Below are positions 1-12,177 of a stretch of DNA of 64,000 bases, piece by piece. The DNA is taken from positions 4,960,001-5,024,000 of the forward strand of contig NZ_CP071238.1 in assembly GCF_017299535.1 (NCBI RefSeq). Direction: 5' to 3'. The translations under genes were made by a program, and so were the position numbers. Each line of letters opens with the position of its first letter. Positions within the stretch are counted from its first letter, which is position 1. The notes under the pieces are model-generated. The model saw only the letters and a list, made by a program, of their open reading frames with translations, was not told the DNA's origin and ran no database searches. This DNA comes from Serratia marcescens subsp. marcescens ATCC 13880 (GTDB lineage: Bacteria; Pseudomonadota; Gammaproteobacteria; Enterobacterales; Enterobacteriaceae).

Positions 1-1068
1 GACTGGTATCGCGGCTTCATCCAGGGCAAACAGATGGTGATGATCGGCTATTCCGACTCGGCGAAAGACGCCGGCGTGATGGCCGCTTCCTGGGCGCAGT
101 ACCGCGCGCAGGACGCGCTGATCAAAACCTGTGAAAAGGCCGGCGTGGCGCTGACGCTGTTCCACGGCCGCGGCGGTTCCATCGGCCGCGGCGGCGCTCC
201 GGCGCATGCGGCGCTGCTGTCGCAGCCGCCGGGCAGCCTGAAGGGCGGCCTGCGCGTCACCGAACAGGGCGAGATGATCCGCTTCAAGTTCGGCCTGCCG
301 GAAGTCACCATCAGCAGCCTGGCGCTGTATGCCGGCGCGATCCTCGAGGCCAACCTGCTGCCGCCGCCGGAACCGAAGAAAGAATGGCGGGCGCTGATGG
401 ACGACCTGTCCGAGACCTCCTGCCGGATGTATCGCGGCTACGTGCGTGAAAACCCGGACTTCGTGCCTTACTTCCGCGCGGCCACGCCGGAGCTGGAGCT
501 GGGCAAACTGCCGCTGGGTTCACGCCCGGCCAAGCGCAAGCCGAACGGCGGCGTAGAGAGCCTGCGCGCCATTCCGTGGATTTTCGCCTGGACGCAGAAC
601 CGCCTGATGCTGCCGGCCTGGCTCGGCGCCGGCGCCGGATTGCAGGAAGCGGTGAAAGCCGGCAAACAGACGGAGCTGGAAGCGATGTGTCGCGACTGGC
701 CGTTCTTCTCCACCCGTATCGCCATGCTGGAAATGGTGTTCGCCAAAGCCGACCTGTGGCTGGCGGAATACTACGATCAGCGCCTGGTGGATAAAGCACT
801 GTGGCCGCTGGGCCAACAGCTGCGCGATCAGCTGGAAAGCGACATCAAGGTGGTGCTGACCATCGCCAACGATGCGCACCTGATGGAAGACCTGCCGTGG
901 ATCGCCGAATCCATCGCGCTGCGCAACGTTTACACCGACCCGTTGAACGTCTTGCAGGCCGAATTGCTGCACCGTTCTCGTCAGCAGGAGCAACCGGACG
1001 CCCGCGTCGAGCAGGCGTTGATGGTCACCATCGCCGGCGTCGCCGCCGGGATGCGCAACACCGGCTAG
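1..1068 (+). CDS. ppc: Phosphoenolpyruvate carboxylase, C-terminal part (5' end outside window)
   Basis: PPC carboxylates phosphoenolpyruvate to oxaloacetate in the cytoplasm to refill the TCA cycle. The reading frame is open from base 1, so the visible 355 codons are the C-terminal two fifths of a protein of about 880 residues. Visible family motifs are [10 protein letters not shown] near the start, the catalytic glycine/arginine loop [14 protein letters not shown], and the conserved C-terminus ending MRNTG, which in E. coli takes part in the aspartate-inhibited allosteric site. A strong intrinsic terminator follows 12 bases after the stop. The next gene, metF, is convergent. Confidence 0.97.
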   Translation, partial: DWYRGFIQGKQMVMIGYSDSAKDAGVMAASWAQYRAQDALIKTCEKAGVALTLFHGRGGSIGRGGAPAHAALLSQPPGSLKGGLRVTEQGEMIRFKFGLPEVTISSLALYAGAILEANLLPPPEPKKEWRALMDDLSETSCRMYRGYVRENPDFVPYFRAATPELELGKLPLGSRPAKRKPNGGVESLRAIPWIFAWTQNRLMLPAWLGAGAGLQEAVKAGKQTELEAMCRDWPFFSTRIAMLEMVFAKADLWLAEYYDQRLVDKALWPLGQQLRDQLESDIKVVLTIANDAHLMEDLPWIAESIALRNVYTDPLNVLQAELLHRSRQQEQPDARVEQALMVTIAGVAAGMRNTG

Positions 1069-1080
1069 TGAGCCTCATCG

Positions 1081-1108
1081 CGGCCCCGTTTATCGGGGCC
1101 GTTTTTTT
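1081..1108 (+). terminator. Intrinsic terminator of ppc
   Basis: An 8-bp perfect stem (CGGCCCCG with CGGGGCCG) and TTTAT loop is followed by seven T residues, directly downstream of the ppc stop. Confidence 0.92.
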
Positions 1109-1125
1109 ATGCCTTCCCCCACAAA

Positions 1126-1157
1126 AAAAGGGCGCCGCGGTAAAGCGGCGCCCTTTT
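1126..1157 (-). terminator. Terminator of metF, probably bidirectional
   Basis: A 13-bp perfect inverted repeat (AAAAGGGCGCCGC) with a GGTAAA loop has A-tract and T-tract arms, so it can work on both strands. It lies 16 bases past the metF stop and backs up the ppc terminator. Its GGGCGCC core recurs in several other intergenic hairpins of this window. Confidence 0.88.
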
Positions 1158-1173
1158 AAATGGAACAGACCCG

Positions 1174-2091
<918 letters not shown>

Positions 2092-2115
2092 TCACTGTTT
2101 TTATTTCATCTTGAT

Positions 2116-2147
2116 GAGCGTCTATACGTTTAGACGTCTAGATAGAA
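2116..2147 (-). promoter_or_regulatory. MetJ operator (tandem met boxes) of metF
   Basis: Successive 8-mers GAGCGTCT, ATACGTTT, AGACGTCT and AGATAGAA resemble the consensus AGACGTCT; the third is perfect. MetJ is known to bind arrays of two or more such boxes. This array precedes metF. The rest of 2071-2269 shows no gene. Confidence 0.9.
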
Positions 2148-2269
2148 AATGCCGCATGTTGGCTAAAGAGTCAACAGGAAAATGAGGGGAATAAGATGAT
2201 TAATCCTCACCCGCTCAAAGAGGAAATTTCATGACAGCGGCAGGGATAAGTATGGCAGGAAAAGCAAAG

Positions 2270-2290
2270 GGGCGCGGTGAACCCGCGCCC
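2270..2290 (-). terminator. Terminator of metBL
   Basis: GGGCGCGG pairs with CCGCGCCC around a 5-base loop just past the metL stop. Read on the minus strand, a T-rich stretch follows the stem. Confidence 0.75.
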
Positions 2291-2298
2291 GCAGAGGA

Positions 2299-4734
2299 TT
2301 AAAGCAGCTGCGCCAATCGGTTAAGGTCTGACTGGATCGCGCCGGCGGTCACATCGCGGCCGGCGCCCGGCCCGCGGATCACCAGCGGATTATCGCGATA
2401 CCAGCGGCTCTCGATGGCGAACACGTTGTCGCACGGCAGCAGCGAGGCCAGAGGATGCTCAGGGCGCACCGCCTCCACGCCGACCCGCGCCTTGCCGTTG
2501 GCGTCGAAACGCGCCACGTGACGCAGCACCAGGCCCATTTCGCTGGCGGCCTCAAAGCGCTGTTGCATCTGCTGATTCAGCGCCTCGCCGTTCTCGAAGA
2601 ACTGATCGACGGAGCCCAGTTCGCAGCCCGCCGGCACCAGTGACTCGACCCGCACCTGGTTCGGTTCGATGTCATAGCCCGCCTCACGCGCCAGGATCAC
2701 CAGCTTGCGCATCACGTCCTGGCCGGAGAGATCGACCCGCGGATCCGGTTCGGTGAGCCCCTGCTGCCAAGCCTGATCCACCAGCTCGGTAAACGGCACC
2801 GTGCCGTCATACTGCAAGAACAGCCAGGAGAGCGTGCCGGAGAAGATGCCGCTGATCGCCAGAATGCTGTCGCCGCTGTCGCGCAGATCGCGCACCGTGT
2901 GGTTGACCGGCAGGCCGGCGCCGACGGTGGCGTTGTACAGCCAGTGGCGGCCGGTTTTGGCGAAGGCGTCGCGAATTTGGCGATAGCTGTCGCTGCACGA
3001 GGCCCCCGCCAACTTGTTGGCGCTGATCACGTGGAAACCGTGGCTGGCGAAATCCAGATACTGCCCGGCCAGCTCTTCGCTGGCGGTCACGTCAAGCACC
3101 ACCAGATCGTCGAACGGGTGCGCGCGCATCCACAGGAACAGCGATTCTTCGTCCAGTTCCTGCGCCTCATCCTCAAAGAACGCCAGCGCGCGGCTGGCAT
3201 CCAGCCCGTCGTAGTTCAGCAGGCTGCGGCGGCTGTCCACCACCCCCGCCAGGATGAATTCGAAGCCGCTGCGCGCGGAAATATGGGTCTGCTCGCGGGC
3301 GAACAGCTCCAGCCAGCGGGAGCCGATGTTACCCTTGCCGAACAACACCAGGCCGATGCGCTTCTCGGCGCGGAACAGGCTTTGGTGCAGCCCCTGGATC
3401 AGCAGCGCGGTCGGCCCCTGGCGCAATACCGCCACCAGGCTGATGCCATCTTCCGCCTGCCAGATAAACTCGACCGGCTGATCTTTCAGCTGCTGATAGA
3501 AACGGTGGCTGTGCAGCGGATTCTTGCATACCCCGGCGCCGACCATCGCCACCAGCGCCAACCCTTCGCGCAGGCGCAGCTCGCCTGGCAGCGCCGCGGC
3601 CTGCAGCGTCGCCAGCGCGCTGTTGACCACCTCGGAGGTGTAGCACAGCTGCACCCGATTGCGGTCAGGGTGGATGCCCACCGCCAGCGGTTTGATCTGC
3701 GCGCGCTTGAGCACCAGATCCAACTCTTTCTGCGCCAGTTTGAAGTCATGCTGAGCGGCGACGTGCAGTTCAATCAGGCACACGTCATCGTGGCTGGTGA
3801 CAATCTTGGCGCCGGTGCCGGACGCCAATACGCGCTCGATGCGCGTCGAGCCCTGCTCCGGCTGATAGCTGCAGCGCAGCTGAAGATCGATATCGCTGCC
3901 GGAGACCGGCTGCAGAGTACGGGTGTGCAACACCGGCGCCGCCAGACGCGCCAGCTCGCTGGCTTCGTCCAGACGCAGCAGCGGCAGCAGGCAGGCGTCT
4001 TTCACCTTGCGCGGATCGGCGCTGTATACCCCGGCCACGTCGCTCCAGATGGTGACGCGAGCAGCGCCGGCCAACGCGCCGACCTGAGTGGCGGAGTAGT
4101 CGCTGCCGTTACGCCCCAACAGCACGGTTTCCCCGGCGTCATTGCGCGAAATGAACCCGGTCACCACCAGGCGTTTGCCCGGATGTTGGGCCAACAATTG
4201 CTGCAGCAATGGGTAAGAACGGCCTTCATCCACCTGCGGCTGCGCGGCGCGCTCGGCGCGCAGGAAATCACGCGCGTCCAGCCAGGCCGCCTGCATATCC
4301 AGGTGGTTGAGCACCGCCGCCATCAGGCGCGCCGACCAGATCTCGCCGTGCCCGACCACTTCGGCATAGCACACGTCGTCGACGTTGCCGTCCAGCAGCG
4401 CCGCCAGACGTTCCAGATCCTGAATGAACTTGGCGATCAGCGGCTCGGCGCTTTCCGGCGGCAACAGGCCGCTGATAAGATCGCTGTGATAGCGACGCAA
4501 CGTCTGCTGCACCTGGTGCGCAGACAGGCGATCGCTCTGGCTGAGCTTCAGCCAGTTGATCAACTGGTTGGTGGTACTGCCGGCGGCCGATACCACCATC
4601 ATGTCGCCCGGCTGGCTGTATTCCGCCATAATCCCGGCCACACGCAGATAACACTTCACATCCGCCAGACTGCTGCCGCCAAACTTGTGCAGTTGACGCC
4701 CGCTCACCGGCCCTGCTACAGCAATTGCATTCAT
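2299..4734 (-). CDS. metL: Bifunctional aspartate kinase / homoserine dehydrogenase II
   Basis: This enzyme carries out the first and third steps of the aspartate pathway toward methionine. The N-terminal aspartokinase domain begins with KFGGSSLADVK near residue 17. The C-terminal homoserine dehydrogenase domain starts with the nucleotide-binding loop LVLFGKGNIGSRW near residue 465. The 811-residue length equals that of E. coli MetL (810) and the domain order is the same. The start codon lies only two bases after the metB stop, so the two genes form the metBL operon under the MetJ operator upstream of metB. No frameshift or missing domain is visible. Confidence 0.97.
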   Translation of the reverse strand: MNAIAVAGPVSGRQLHKFGGSSLADVKCYLRVAGIMAEYSQPGDMMVVSAAGSTTNQLINWLKLSQSDRLSAHQVQQTLRRYHSDLISGLLPPESAEPLIAKFIQDLERLAALLDGNVDDVCYAEVVGHGEIWSARLMAAVLNHLDMQAAWLDARDFLRAERAAQPQVDEGRSYPLLQQLLAQHPGKRLVVTGFISRNDAGETVLLGRNGSDYSATQVGALAGAARVTIWSDVAGVYSADPRKVKDACLLPLLRLDEASELARLAAPVLHTRTLQPVSGSDIDLQLRCSYQPEQGSTRIERVLASGTGAKIVTSHDDVCLIELHVAAQHDFKLAQKELDLVLKRAQIKPLAVGIHPDRNRVQLCYTSEVVNSALATLQAAALPGELRLREGLALVAMVGAGVCKNPLHSHRFYQQLKDQPVEFIWQAEDGISLVAVLRQGPTALLIQGLHQSLFRAEKRIGLVLFGKGNIGSRWLELFAREQTHISARSGFEFILAGVVDSRRSLLNYDGLDASRALAFFEDEAQELDEESLFLWMRAHPFDDLVVLDVTASEELAGQYLDFASHGFHVISANKLAGASCSDSYRQIRDAFAKTGRHWLYNATVGAGLPVNHTVRDLRDSGDSILAISGIFSGTLSWLFLQYDGTVPFTELVDQAWQQGLTEPDPRVDLSGQDVMRKLVILAREAGYDIEPNQVRVESLVPAGCELGSVDQFFENGEALNQQMQQRFEAASEMGLVLRHVARFDANGKARVGVEAVRPEHPLASLLPCDNVFAIESRWYRDNPLVIRGPGAGRDVTAGAIQSDLNRLAQLL

Positions 4735-4736
4735 GC

Positions 4737-5897
4737 TTACCTCGTTGCCGCCGCCTGGAAAGCGCGTTCCAGATCGGCAATCAAATCTTCACTGTCTTCA
4801 ATACCCACGGAAATGCGCAGCAGGCTCTCGGAGATGCCGGCCGCTGCCCGCGCCTCCGCCGCCATGCCGGCGTGAGTCATGGTCGCTGCATGCGAGATCA
4901 GGCTTTCTACGCCGCCCAACGATTCTGCCAGAGTAAACAGCTCAAGGGCAGAGAGAAAACGGCGCAGCACCGCTTCATCGCCGTCCAGTTCAAAACTCAG
5001 CATCGCGCCGAAACCGCGCTGCTGACGGCGGGCGATCTCATGCCCCGGATTCTCCGGCAGGGAGGGATGATACAGCTTTTTCACCAGCGGTTGCTGCTGT
5101 AAATAGTCAACAATCGCTTCAGCATTTTGTTGCGCCGCCTTGATGCGCGGCGACAGCGTGCGCATGCCGCGCAGCAACAGATAACTGTCGAACGCGCCGC
5201 CGGTCACGCCAATGTTGTTCGCCCACCAGGCCAGCTCGACCGCCAGCTCGGGATCTTTGGCAATCACCGCCCCGGCCACCACGTCCGAATGCCCGTTCAG
5301 GTATTTGGTGCAAGAATGGACCACCAGATCGGCACCGAGTTCGATCGGCTGTTGCAGGGCCGGGCTGAGGAAGGTGTTGTCCACCACCGTCAACGCGCCC
5401 GCCGCATGCGCGGCAGCGCAGATCGCCGCGATGTCCACCACCCGCAGCAGCGGATTGCTGGGGCTTTCTATCAGCACCAGCTTCGGCTTTTGCGCCAGCG
5501 CCTGCTGCAGGGCTTCTTCATTACCCTGATCGACGAACAGCACGCGATAGGCGCCGCGCTTGCTCAGGCTGTCGAACAGCCGATAGCTGCCGCCGTAGCA
5601 GTCGTGCGGCGCCACCAGCAGATCGCCGGGCTTCAACAACACGGTGGTCACCAGATGGATCGCCGACATCCCGCTGCCGGTCATCACCGCGCCGGCGCCG
5701 CCTTCCAGCTCCGCCAACGCGCGCTGCACTACGTCGCGCGTCGGGTTGCCGCGTCGCGAGTAGTCATGGGCTCGGGGTTGGTTGAAGTCGGTAAAGTTAT
5801 AGGTGCTGGACAGATGAATCGGCGGGACAACGCAGCCGTACTGTTCGTCGTCGTTCAGGCCGCTGCGTACGGCAATCGTGGCTGGTTTACGCGTCAT
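4737..5897 (-). CDS. metB: Cystathionine gamma-synthase
   Basis: MetB joins O-succinylhomoserine and cysteine to form cystathionine, using PLP. The 386-residue protein has the Cys/Met-metabolism PLP fold; the Schiff-base lysine is Lys198 in SCTKYLNGHSD, the same number as in E. coli. The substrate-binding segment SRRGNPTRD lies near residue 47. It is the first gene of metBL and is divergent from metJ; the shared intergenic region carries four met boxes. Confidence 0.97.
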   Translation of the reverse strand: MTRKPATIAVRSGLNDDEQYGCVVPPIHLSSTYNFTDFNQPRAHDYSRRGNPTRDVVQRALAELEGGAGAVMTGSGMSAIHLVTTVLLKPGDLLVAPHDCYGGSYRLFDSLSKRGAYRVLFVDQGNEEALQQALAQKPKLVLIESPSNPLLRVVDIAAICAAAHAAGALTVVDNTFLSPALQQPIELGADLVVHSCTKYLNGHSDVVAGAVIAKDPELAVELAWWANNIGVTGGAFDSYLLLRGMRTLSPRIKAAQQNAEAIVDYLQQQPLVKKLYHPSLPENPGHEIARRQQRGFGAMLSFELDGDEAVLRRFLSALELFTLAESLGGVESLISHAATMTHAGMAAEARAAAGISESLLRISVGIEDSEDLIADLERAFQAAATR

Positions 5898-5955
5898 GGG
5901 CTCGCTCGGCTCTCGGTTCGGTGGATGAGGCCTAAAGAGTAATCGCAGGATTGAT

Positions 5956-5987
5956 AGACGTCAATACATCTGGACATCTAAACTTCT
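5956..5987. promoter_or_regulatory. MetJ operator between metB and metJ
   Basis: Four consecutive 8-mers, AGACGTCA, ATACATCT, GGACATCT and AAACTTCT, follow the met-box pattern at exact 8-base spacing. The array lies 59-90 bases upstream of metB and about 215 bases upstream of metJ. It should repress metBL and may also provide autoregulation of metJ, as known in E. coli. Confidence 0.9.
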
Positions 5988-6201
5988 TTGCGTATAGATT
6001 GAGCAATGACACAATACCCGCTAAAATTATGCCGATATGACATGACGATAAGATGTTAAGCGGCAATGCCTGGCCGAAGCGGGGCATTCAGTGACCCTGG
6101 TCGCGTAAAATTGACATTTATTTAGTGAGAACAGTGAAGATCGGGCATAATTGGCCGGTTTTTAGAATTTTGTAATTTTTCTGACAAAGTTAAGGTGTCC
6201 C

Positions 6202-6519
6202 ATGGCTGAGTGGAACGGCGAGTATGTCAGCCCTTACGCTGAACACGGTAAAAAAAGCGAGCAAGTCAAAAAGATCACGGTATCCATTCCGCTGAAGGTC
6301 CTGAAAATCCTCACCGACGAACGGACCCGTCGCCAGGTGAACAACCTGCGCCACGCCACCAACAGCGAACTGCTGTGCGAAGCGTTTCTGCATGCCTTTA
6401 CCGGCCAGCCGCTGCCGAACGATGAAGACCTGCGCAAAGAGCGCAGCGATGAAATCCCGGAAGCCGCAAAAGCGTTGATGCGCGAACTGGGTGTCGATCC
6501 CGATACCTGGGAATATTGA
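6202..6519 (+). CDS. metJ: Methionine repressor MetJ
   Basis: MetJ is a ribbon-helix-helix dimer that represses the met regulon with S-adenosylmethionine as corepressor. At 105 residues it has exactly the family length. The DNA-binding beta strand is visible as [15 protein letters not shown] near residues 22-36, followed by the [26 protein letters not shown] helical core, given here only in outline. It is transcribed away from metB. A T-rich 5' region with TTGACA near 6113 may be part of its promoter, but no good -10 element at normal spacing is obvious. Confidence 0.97.
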   Translation: MAEWNGEYVSPYAEHGKKSEQVKKITVSIPLKVLKILTDERTRRQVNNLRHATNSELLCEAFLHAFTGQPLPNDEDLRKERSDEIPEAAKALMRELGVDPDTWEY

Positions 6520-6552
6520 GAACCGCCCGGCGAACGCCGGCGGCAGAAAAGA

Positions 6553-6577
6553 AAAAAGGCGCCCAGGGCGCCTTTTT
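6553..6577. terminator. Bidirectional terminator between metJ and rpmE
   Basis: AAAAAGGCGCC and GGCGCCTTTTT pair perfectly around a 3-base loop between the two convergent genes, so it serves both strands. Confidence 0.92.
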
Positions 6578-6596
6578 CATCGGTCGATAAGAAATC

Positions 6597-6812
6597 TTAT
6601 TTCTTAGCGCCTGGTACGCTGAAACGCTTGTTGAAGCGGTCAACGCGGCCACCGGTAGCAACGTCACGCTGCTTGCCAGTGTAGAACGGGTGGCATGCGC
6701 CACAAACGTCCAGGTTCAGATCGTGGCCCACGGTGGAGCGGATCTTCATCACGTTACCGCAAGAGCAGTTAGCAGTAACTTCTTCGTATTTTGGGTGGAT
6801 ACCTTGTTTCAT
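6597..6812 (-). CDS. rpmE: 50S ribosomal protein L31, zinc-binding form
   Basis: L31 forms part of the bridge between ribosomal subunits. The 71-residue protein is the C+ (zinc-binding) type: Cys16 and Cys18 in ANCSCGN, and Cys37 and Cys40 in VCGACH. It is monocistronic, convergent with metJ and divergent from priA. A good sigma-70 promoter and an inverted repeat lie upstream and are listed separately. Confidence 0.97.
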   Translation of the reverse strand: MKQGIHPKYEEVTANCSCGNVMKIRSTVGHDLNLDVCGACHPFYTGKQRDVATGGRVDRFNKRFSVPGAKK

Positions 6813-6886
6813 GGGAAACCTCAGTTAAGGCCGTGTCGCTATCCAGCCCTGTTTCGCCAGACACCACACGTGGTTGATAATAGAAT

Positions 6887-6944
6887 TTTGGTATCGAATT
6901 ATACCAAAGGCGGCAAATTATACAGCATTAGTCGGGGCGCGCAA
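6887..6944 (-). promoter_or_regulatory. rpmE promoter with adjacent inverted repeat
   Basis: On the minus strand, TTGCGC (6939-6944) is separated by 16 bases from TATAAT (6917-6922), a near-ideal sigma-70 promoter. Just downstream, TTTGGTAT and ATACCAAA (6887-6908) form an 8-bp perfect inverted repeat with a 6-base spacer. It would sit at the very 5' end of the rpmE transcript as a hairpin, or act as an operator. A second TATAAT overlaps the repeat. Confidence 0.65.
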
Positions 6945-6982
6945 TCGGAACCGTACATTTGCCGATGCGCCGTGTAAACTGA

Positions 6983-9208
<2,226 letters not shown>

Positions 9209-9499
9209 TCCCGGAAAAGTCCGATTTAGCTGCCGCAGTGCAAACGTTTACCCTTGAAATTGCGAGCGAACGCTAAAAAACCTTCTCAGGTCACATTTTT
9301 TATGCAAATTAGGTAACAAAGGCGGGGCGTATTCTGTTTAGAATGTCTGCGAGGGCAAATTTTGTCGCCACATCGCAGCGCGACGGAGTGCCCGAACGCG
9401 AGTGGCGCTCAATGACAACAATCCCGCCACCGCATGCCGGACATTGTGAGCAAACAGCAGTAGTGGCGTCGGCATGGGGCTGACGCAAGGAGAAAGGCG

Positions 9500-10528
9500 T
9501 TGGAACACAAGAAAGAGTTATCCATGGCGACCATGAAAGACGTCGCCGAAATGGCGGGCGTTTCAACGGCTACCGTATCGCGTGCGCTGATGAACCCGGA
9601 AAAGGTGTCAACGCCAACGCGCCAGAAAGTGGAACAGGCCGTGCTGGCCGTGGGTTATTCTCCTCATGCTCTGTCACGCAATATCAAACGCAACGAATCC
9701 CGCACCATCCTGGTGATCGTGCCCGACATCTGCGATCCGTTTTTCGCCGATGTGATCCAGGGGATCGAACAGACCGCGGCCCAACAAGGTTATCTGGTGC
9801 TGATCGGCGACTGCGCGCAGCAAAATCAGCAAGAGCGCACCTTCGTCAATCTGATCATCACCAAACAGATCGACGGCATGCTGCTGCTGGGCTCCAACCT
9901 GCCGTTTGACGCCAGCAAGGAAGAGCAGCGCAACCTGCCGCCGATGGTGATGGCCAACGAGTTTGCCCCCGAGCTGGAACTGCCGACGGTGCACATCGAT
10001 AACCTGACCGCCGCCTTTGAAGCCGTGCATTATTTGCACCAATTGGGCCACCGGCAGATCGCTTGCGTCGCCGGGCCGGAACAGATGCCGCTGAGCCATT
10101 ATCGGCTGCAGGGTTACGTTCAAGCGCTACGTCGTAATGGCATTACCGTCGAAAGCAGCTATATTACCCGGGGTGATTTTACCTACGAAGCCGGCGCGCA
10201 AGCGCTGACGGCGCTGATGGCTCAGCCGAAACCGCCGACGGCGGTGTTCTGCCACAGCGACGTCATGGCGATCGGCGTGCTGTCCCAGGCGAAGAAAATG
10301 GGGCTGCGGGTACCGCAGGATCTGTCGATCGTCGGCTTTGACGACCTCAAGCTGGCGCAGTATTGCGATCCGCCACTGACCACGGTGGCGCAGCCGCGTT
10401 TCCAGATAGGCCAACAGGCGATGTTATTGCTGTTGGAGCAGTTGAACGGCCAGACGGTGGCCAGCGGCTCCCGGCTATTGGACAGTGAATTGATTATCAG
10501 AGGCAGCACCGCTGCCCCGAAACGCTAG
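9500..10528 (+). CDS. cytR: Transcriptional repressor CytR (LacI family)
   Basis: CytR represses nucleoside uptake and catabolism genes together with CRP and is induced by cytidine. The 342-residue protein has the LacI-type helix-turn-helix (MKDVAEMAGVSTATVSRAL) at the N-terminus, then the periplasmic-binding-protein-like core, nearly identical to E. coli CytR over IVPDICDPFF and MVMANEFAPELELPTVHIDN. I used the TTG at 9500 because AAGGAGAAA precedes it; the in-frame ATG at 9524 is the alternative. The 291 bases between priA and cytR hold no gene. A possible TAGAAT -10 lies near 9338. Confidence 0.93.
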   Translation: MEHKKELSMATMKDVAEMAGVSTATVSRALMNPEKVSTPTRQKVEQAVLAVGYSPHALSRNIKRNESRTILVIVPDICDPFFADVIQGIEQTAAQQGYLVLIGDCAQQNQQERTFVNLIITKQIDGMLLLGSNLPFDASKEEQRNLPPMVMANEFAPELELPTVHIDNLTAAFEAVHYLHQLGHRQIACVAGPEQMPLSHYRLQGYVQALRRNGITVESSYITRGDFTYEAGAQALTALMAQPKPPTAVFCHSDVMAIGVLSQAKKMGLRVPQDLSIVGFDDLKLAQYCDPPLTTVAQPRFQIGQQAMLLLLEQLNGQTVASGSRLLDSELIIRGSTAAPKR

Positions 10529-10593
10529 TCAAATATTTTAGGGTTCAGTAACATGACGGACTTATCCTCTCATCAGGACACAGCGGAATAATA

Positions 10594-11532
10594 GTGGCAC
10601 AAAAAGACTATGTAAGCCGTGGGCGCGCAGCAGGAGCTAAGCGTAAAACCCCCAGCCGTAAAAAACGCAGTTCTCCGAAGGTTTCCAAAACCGTGCTGGC
10701 GTTAGCCGCCGCGTTGCTGGTTATCTTTGTCGGTGGCCTCTATTTCATTACCCACAACAAGCCGGAAGACGCGCCGTTGTTGCCTGCGCACACCACGCGC
10801 CCCGGCAACGGCCTGCCGCCGAAGCCGGAAGAGCGCTGGCGCTACATCAAAGAGCTGGAAAACCGGCAGATCGGCGTGCAAACCCCGACCGAACCGACGG
10901 CCGGCGGCGAGCTCAATTCCAAAACTCAGTTGACCGCCGAACAGCGGCAGTTGCTGGAACAAATGCAGGCCGACATGCAGCAGCGCCCGACGCAGCTGAA
11001 CGAAGTGCCGTATAACGATCCGGGCCAGGTCAACGCGCGCAGTAACCGCCAGCAGCAGCAGATGCAACAACAGCAAATGCAGCAGCAGCCGGTACAGCAA
11101 CAGCAGCAGCAGGTTACCCAGGCGCCGCGCAACCCATTCAACAACGGGGCCGCCACCGCGCCGGTGCAGCAGCACCAGCAGCCGAAGCCGGTCACCCCAC
11201 CGCCGGTGCAGGCGAAACAGCCTGAGCCGAAGCCGCAACCGAAGCCGGAGCCGAAACCGGAAGTGAAACAGGAAACGGCCAAGCAGGACACCAAGCCGGA
11301 ATCGAAACAGAAGTGGATGGTGCAATGCGGTTCGTTCCGCGCCACCGATCAGGCTGAATCCGTGCGCGCGCGCCTGGCGTTCGAAGGCATCGAGAGCCGC
11401 ATCACCGCCGGAGGCGGCTGGAATCGCGTCGTGCTCGGCCCCTACAGCAGCCGCGCCGCAGCGGATAAAACCCTTTCACGCCTGAAGGGCGTCGGCATGT
11501 CGAGTTGCATTCCCCTCTCCGTTGGGGGTTGA
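10594..11532 (+). CDS. ftsN: Cell division protein FtsN
   Basis: FtsN triggers septal peptidoglycan synthesis by acting on FtsA and FtsQLB/FtsWI. The sequence shows the expected layout: a basic cytoplasmic tail of about 30 residues with RKKR motifs, one membrane segment near residues 33-52 (VLALAAALLVIFVGGLYFI), a long periplasmic linker very rich in Gln and Pro (about 140-235), and a C-terminal SPOR domain (KWMVQCGSFR to the end) that binds denuded glycan. The 312-residue length is close to E. coli (319). Translation starts at GTG. The stop codon overlaps the -35 box of the hslVU heat-shock promoter. Confidence 0.95.
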   Translation: MAQKDYVSRGRAAGAKRKTPSRKKRSSPKVSKTVLALAAALLVIFVGGLYFITHNKPEDAPLLPAHTTRPGNGLPPKPEERWRYIKELENRQIGVQTPTEPTAGGELNSKTQLTAEQRQLLEQMQADMQQRPTQLNEVPYNDPGQVNARSNRQQQQMQQQQMQQQPVQQQQQQVTQAPRNPFNNGAATAPVQQHQQPKPVTPPPVQAKQPEPKPQPKPEPKPEVKQETAKQDTKPESKQKWMVQCGSFRATDQAESVRARLAFEGIESRITAGGGWNRVVLGPYSSRAAADKTLSRLKGVGMSSCIPLSVGG

Positions 11533-11555
11533 AAAGCGTCAATCCCCCCCCATCT
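11529..11555 (+). promoter_or_regulatory. Sigma-32 heat-shock promoter of hslVU
   Basis: TTGAAA (11529-11534) is separated by 13 bases from CCCCATCT (11548-11555), matching the sigma-32 consensus CTTGAAA ... CCCCATNT. It overlaps the ftsN stop codon and lies 80 bases upstream of hslV, as expected for the heat-inducible hslVU operon. Confidence 0.9.
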
Positions 11556-11569
11556 ATACTCTCAATATG

Positions 11570-11603
11570 CCTCGTAGCGTCTGCGAAAGCAGGCGCTGCG
11601 GGG
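11570..11603 (+). promoter_or_regulatory. 5' leader stem-loop of hslVU mRNA
   Basis: CCTCGTAGCGTCTGC and GCAGGCGCTGCGGGG pair over all 15 positions if G-U pairs are allowed, closed by a GAAA tetraloop. It lies just inside the expected hslVU transcript. No T-run follows, so a plain terminator is unlikely; an mRNA-stabilising 5' hairpin is the likely role, as described for E. coli hslVU. Confidence 0.75.
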
Positions 11604-11634
11604 ACTTCTTTCCGTCTTTAACGAGGGTCTGCTC

Positions 11635-12165
11635 GTGACAACAATTGTAAGCGTACGCCGCAACGGCCAGGTCGTCATCGGTGGTGATGGCCAGGCAACC
11701 CTGGGTAATACGGTGATGAAGGGTAACGTCAAGAAAGTGCGTCGCCTGTATAACGACAAAGTGATCGCCGGTTTCGCCGGTGGCACCGCTGACGCCTTCA
11801 CGCTGTTTGAACTGTTTGAACGCAAACTGGAAATGCATCAGGGCCACCTGGTGAAAGCCGCCGTCGAACTGGCGAAAGACTGGCGCACCGACCGCATGCT
11901 GCGCAAGCTCGAAGCGCTGCTGGCGGTCGCCGATGAAACCGCCTCGCTGATCATCACCGGCAACGGCGATGTGGTGCAGCCGGAAAACGATCTGATCGCC
12001 ATCGGCTCCGGCGGCCCGTACGCCCAGGCCGCCGCCCGCGCCATGTTGGAAAATACCGAGCTGAGCGCCCGCGACATCGTTGAGAAATCCCTCAACATCG
12101 CCGGCGACATCTGTATTTACACCAACCATTTCCACACCATTGAAGAATTGCCTTCCAAAGCGTAA
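11635..12165 (+). CDS. hslV: ATP-dependent protease subunit HslV (ClpQ)
   Basis: HslV is the proteasome-like peptidase that degrades substrates unfolded by HslU. The 176-residue product matches E. coli HslV almost completely. After removal of the initiator, the N-terminal threonine of [10 protein letters not shown] is the catalytic nucleophile. The beta-subunit core is seen in [18 protein letters not shown] and [18 protein letters not shown]. The start is GTG. It is followed 12 bases later by hslU in one operon driven by the sigma-32 promoter. Confidence 0.97.
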   Translation: MTTIVSVRRNGQVVIGGDGQATLGNTVMKGNVKKVRRLYNDKVIAGFAGGTADAFTLFELFERKLEMHQGHLVKAAVELAKDWRTDRMLRKLEALLAVADETASLIITGNGDVVQPENDLIAIGSGGPYAQAAARAMLENTELSARDIVEKSLNIAGDICIYTNHFHTIEELPSKA

Positions 12166-12177
12166 GGATCGAATACC

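Noticed and set aside
2899..4875. Plus-strand open frame of 658 codons across metL
   Set aside because: It is antisense to a full, well-conserved metL and shows Gln/His/Ala/Arg-rich shadow composition without a ribosome site or domain.
9280..9301. CRP site upstream of cytR
   Set aside because: TCACA at 9291-9295 is a good half-site, but the other half is poor, so I did not list it as a feature.
11041..11118. CAG/CAA-rich repeat in ftsN, possible microsatellite
   Set aside because: It is the known Gln-rich linker of FtsN, with mixed CAG and CAA codons and interruptions, so slippage-driven variation is not evident.
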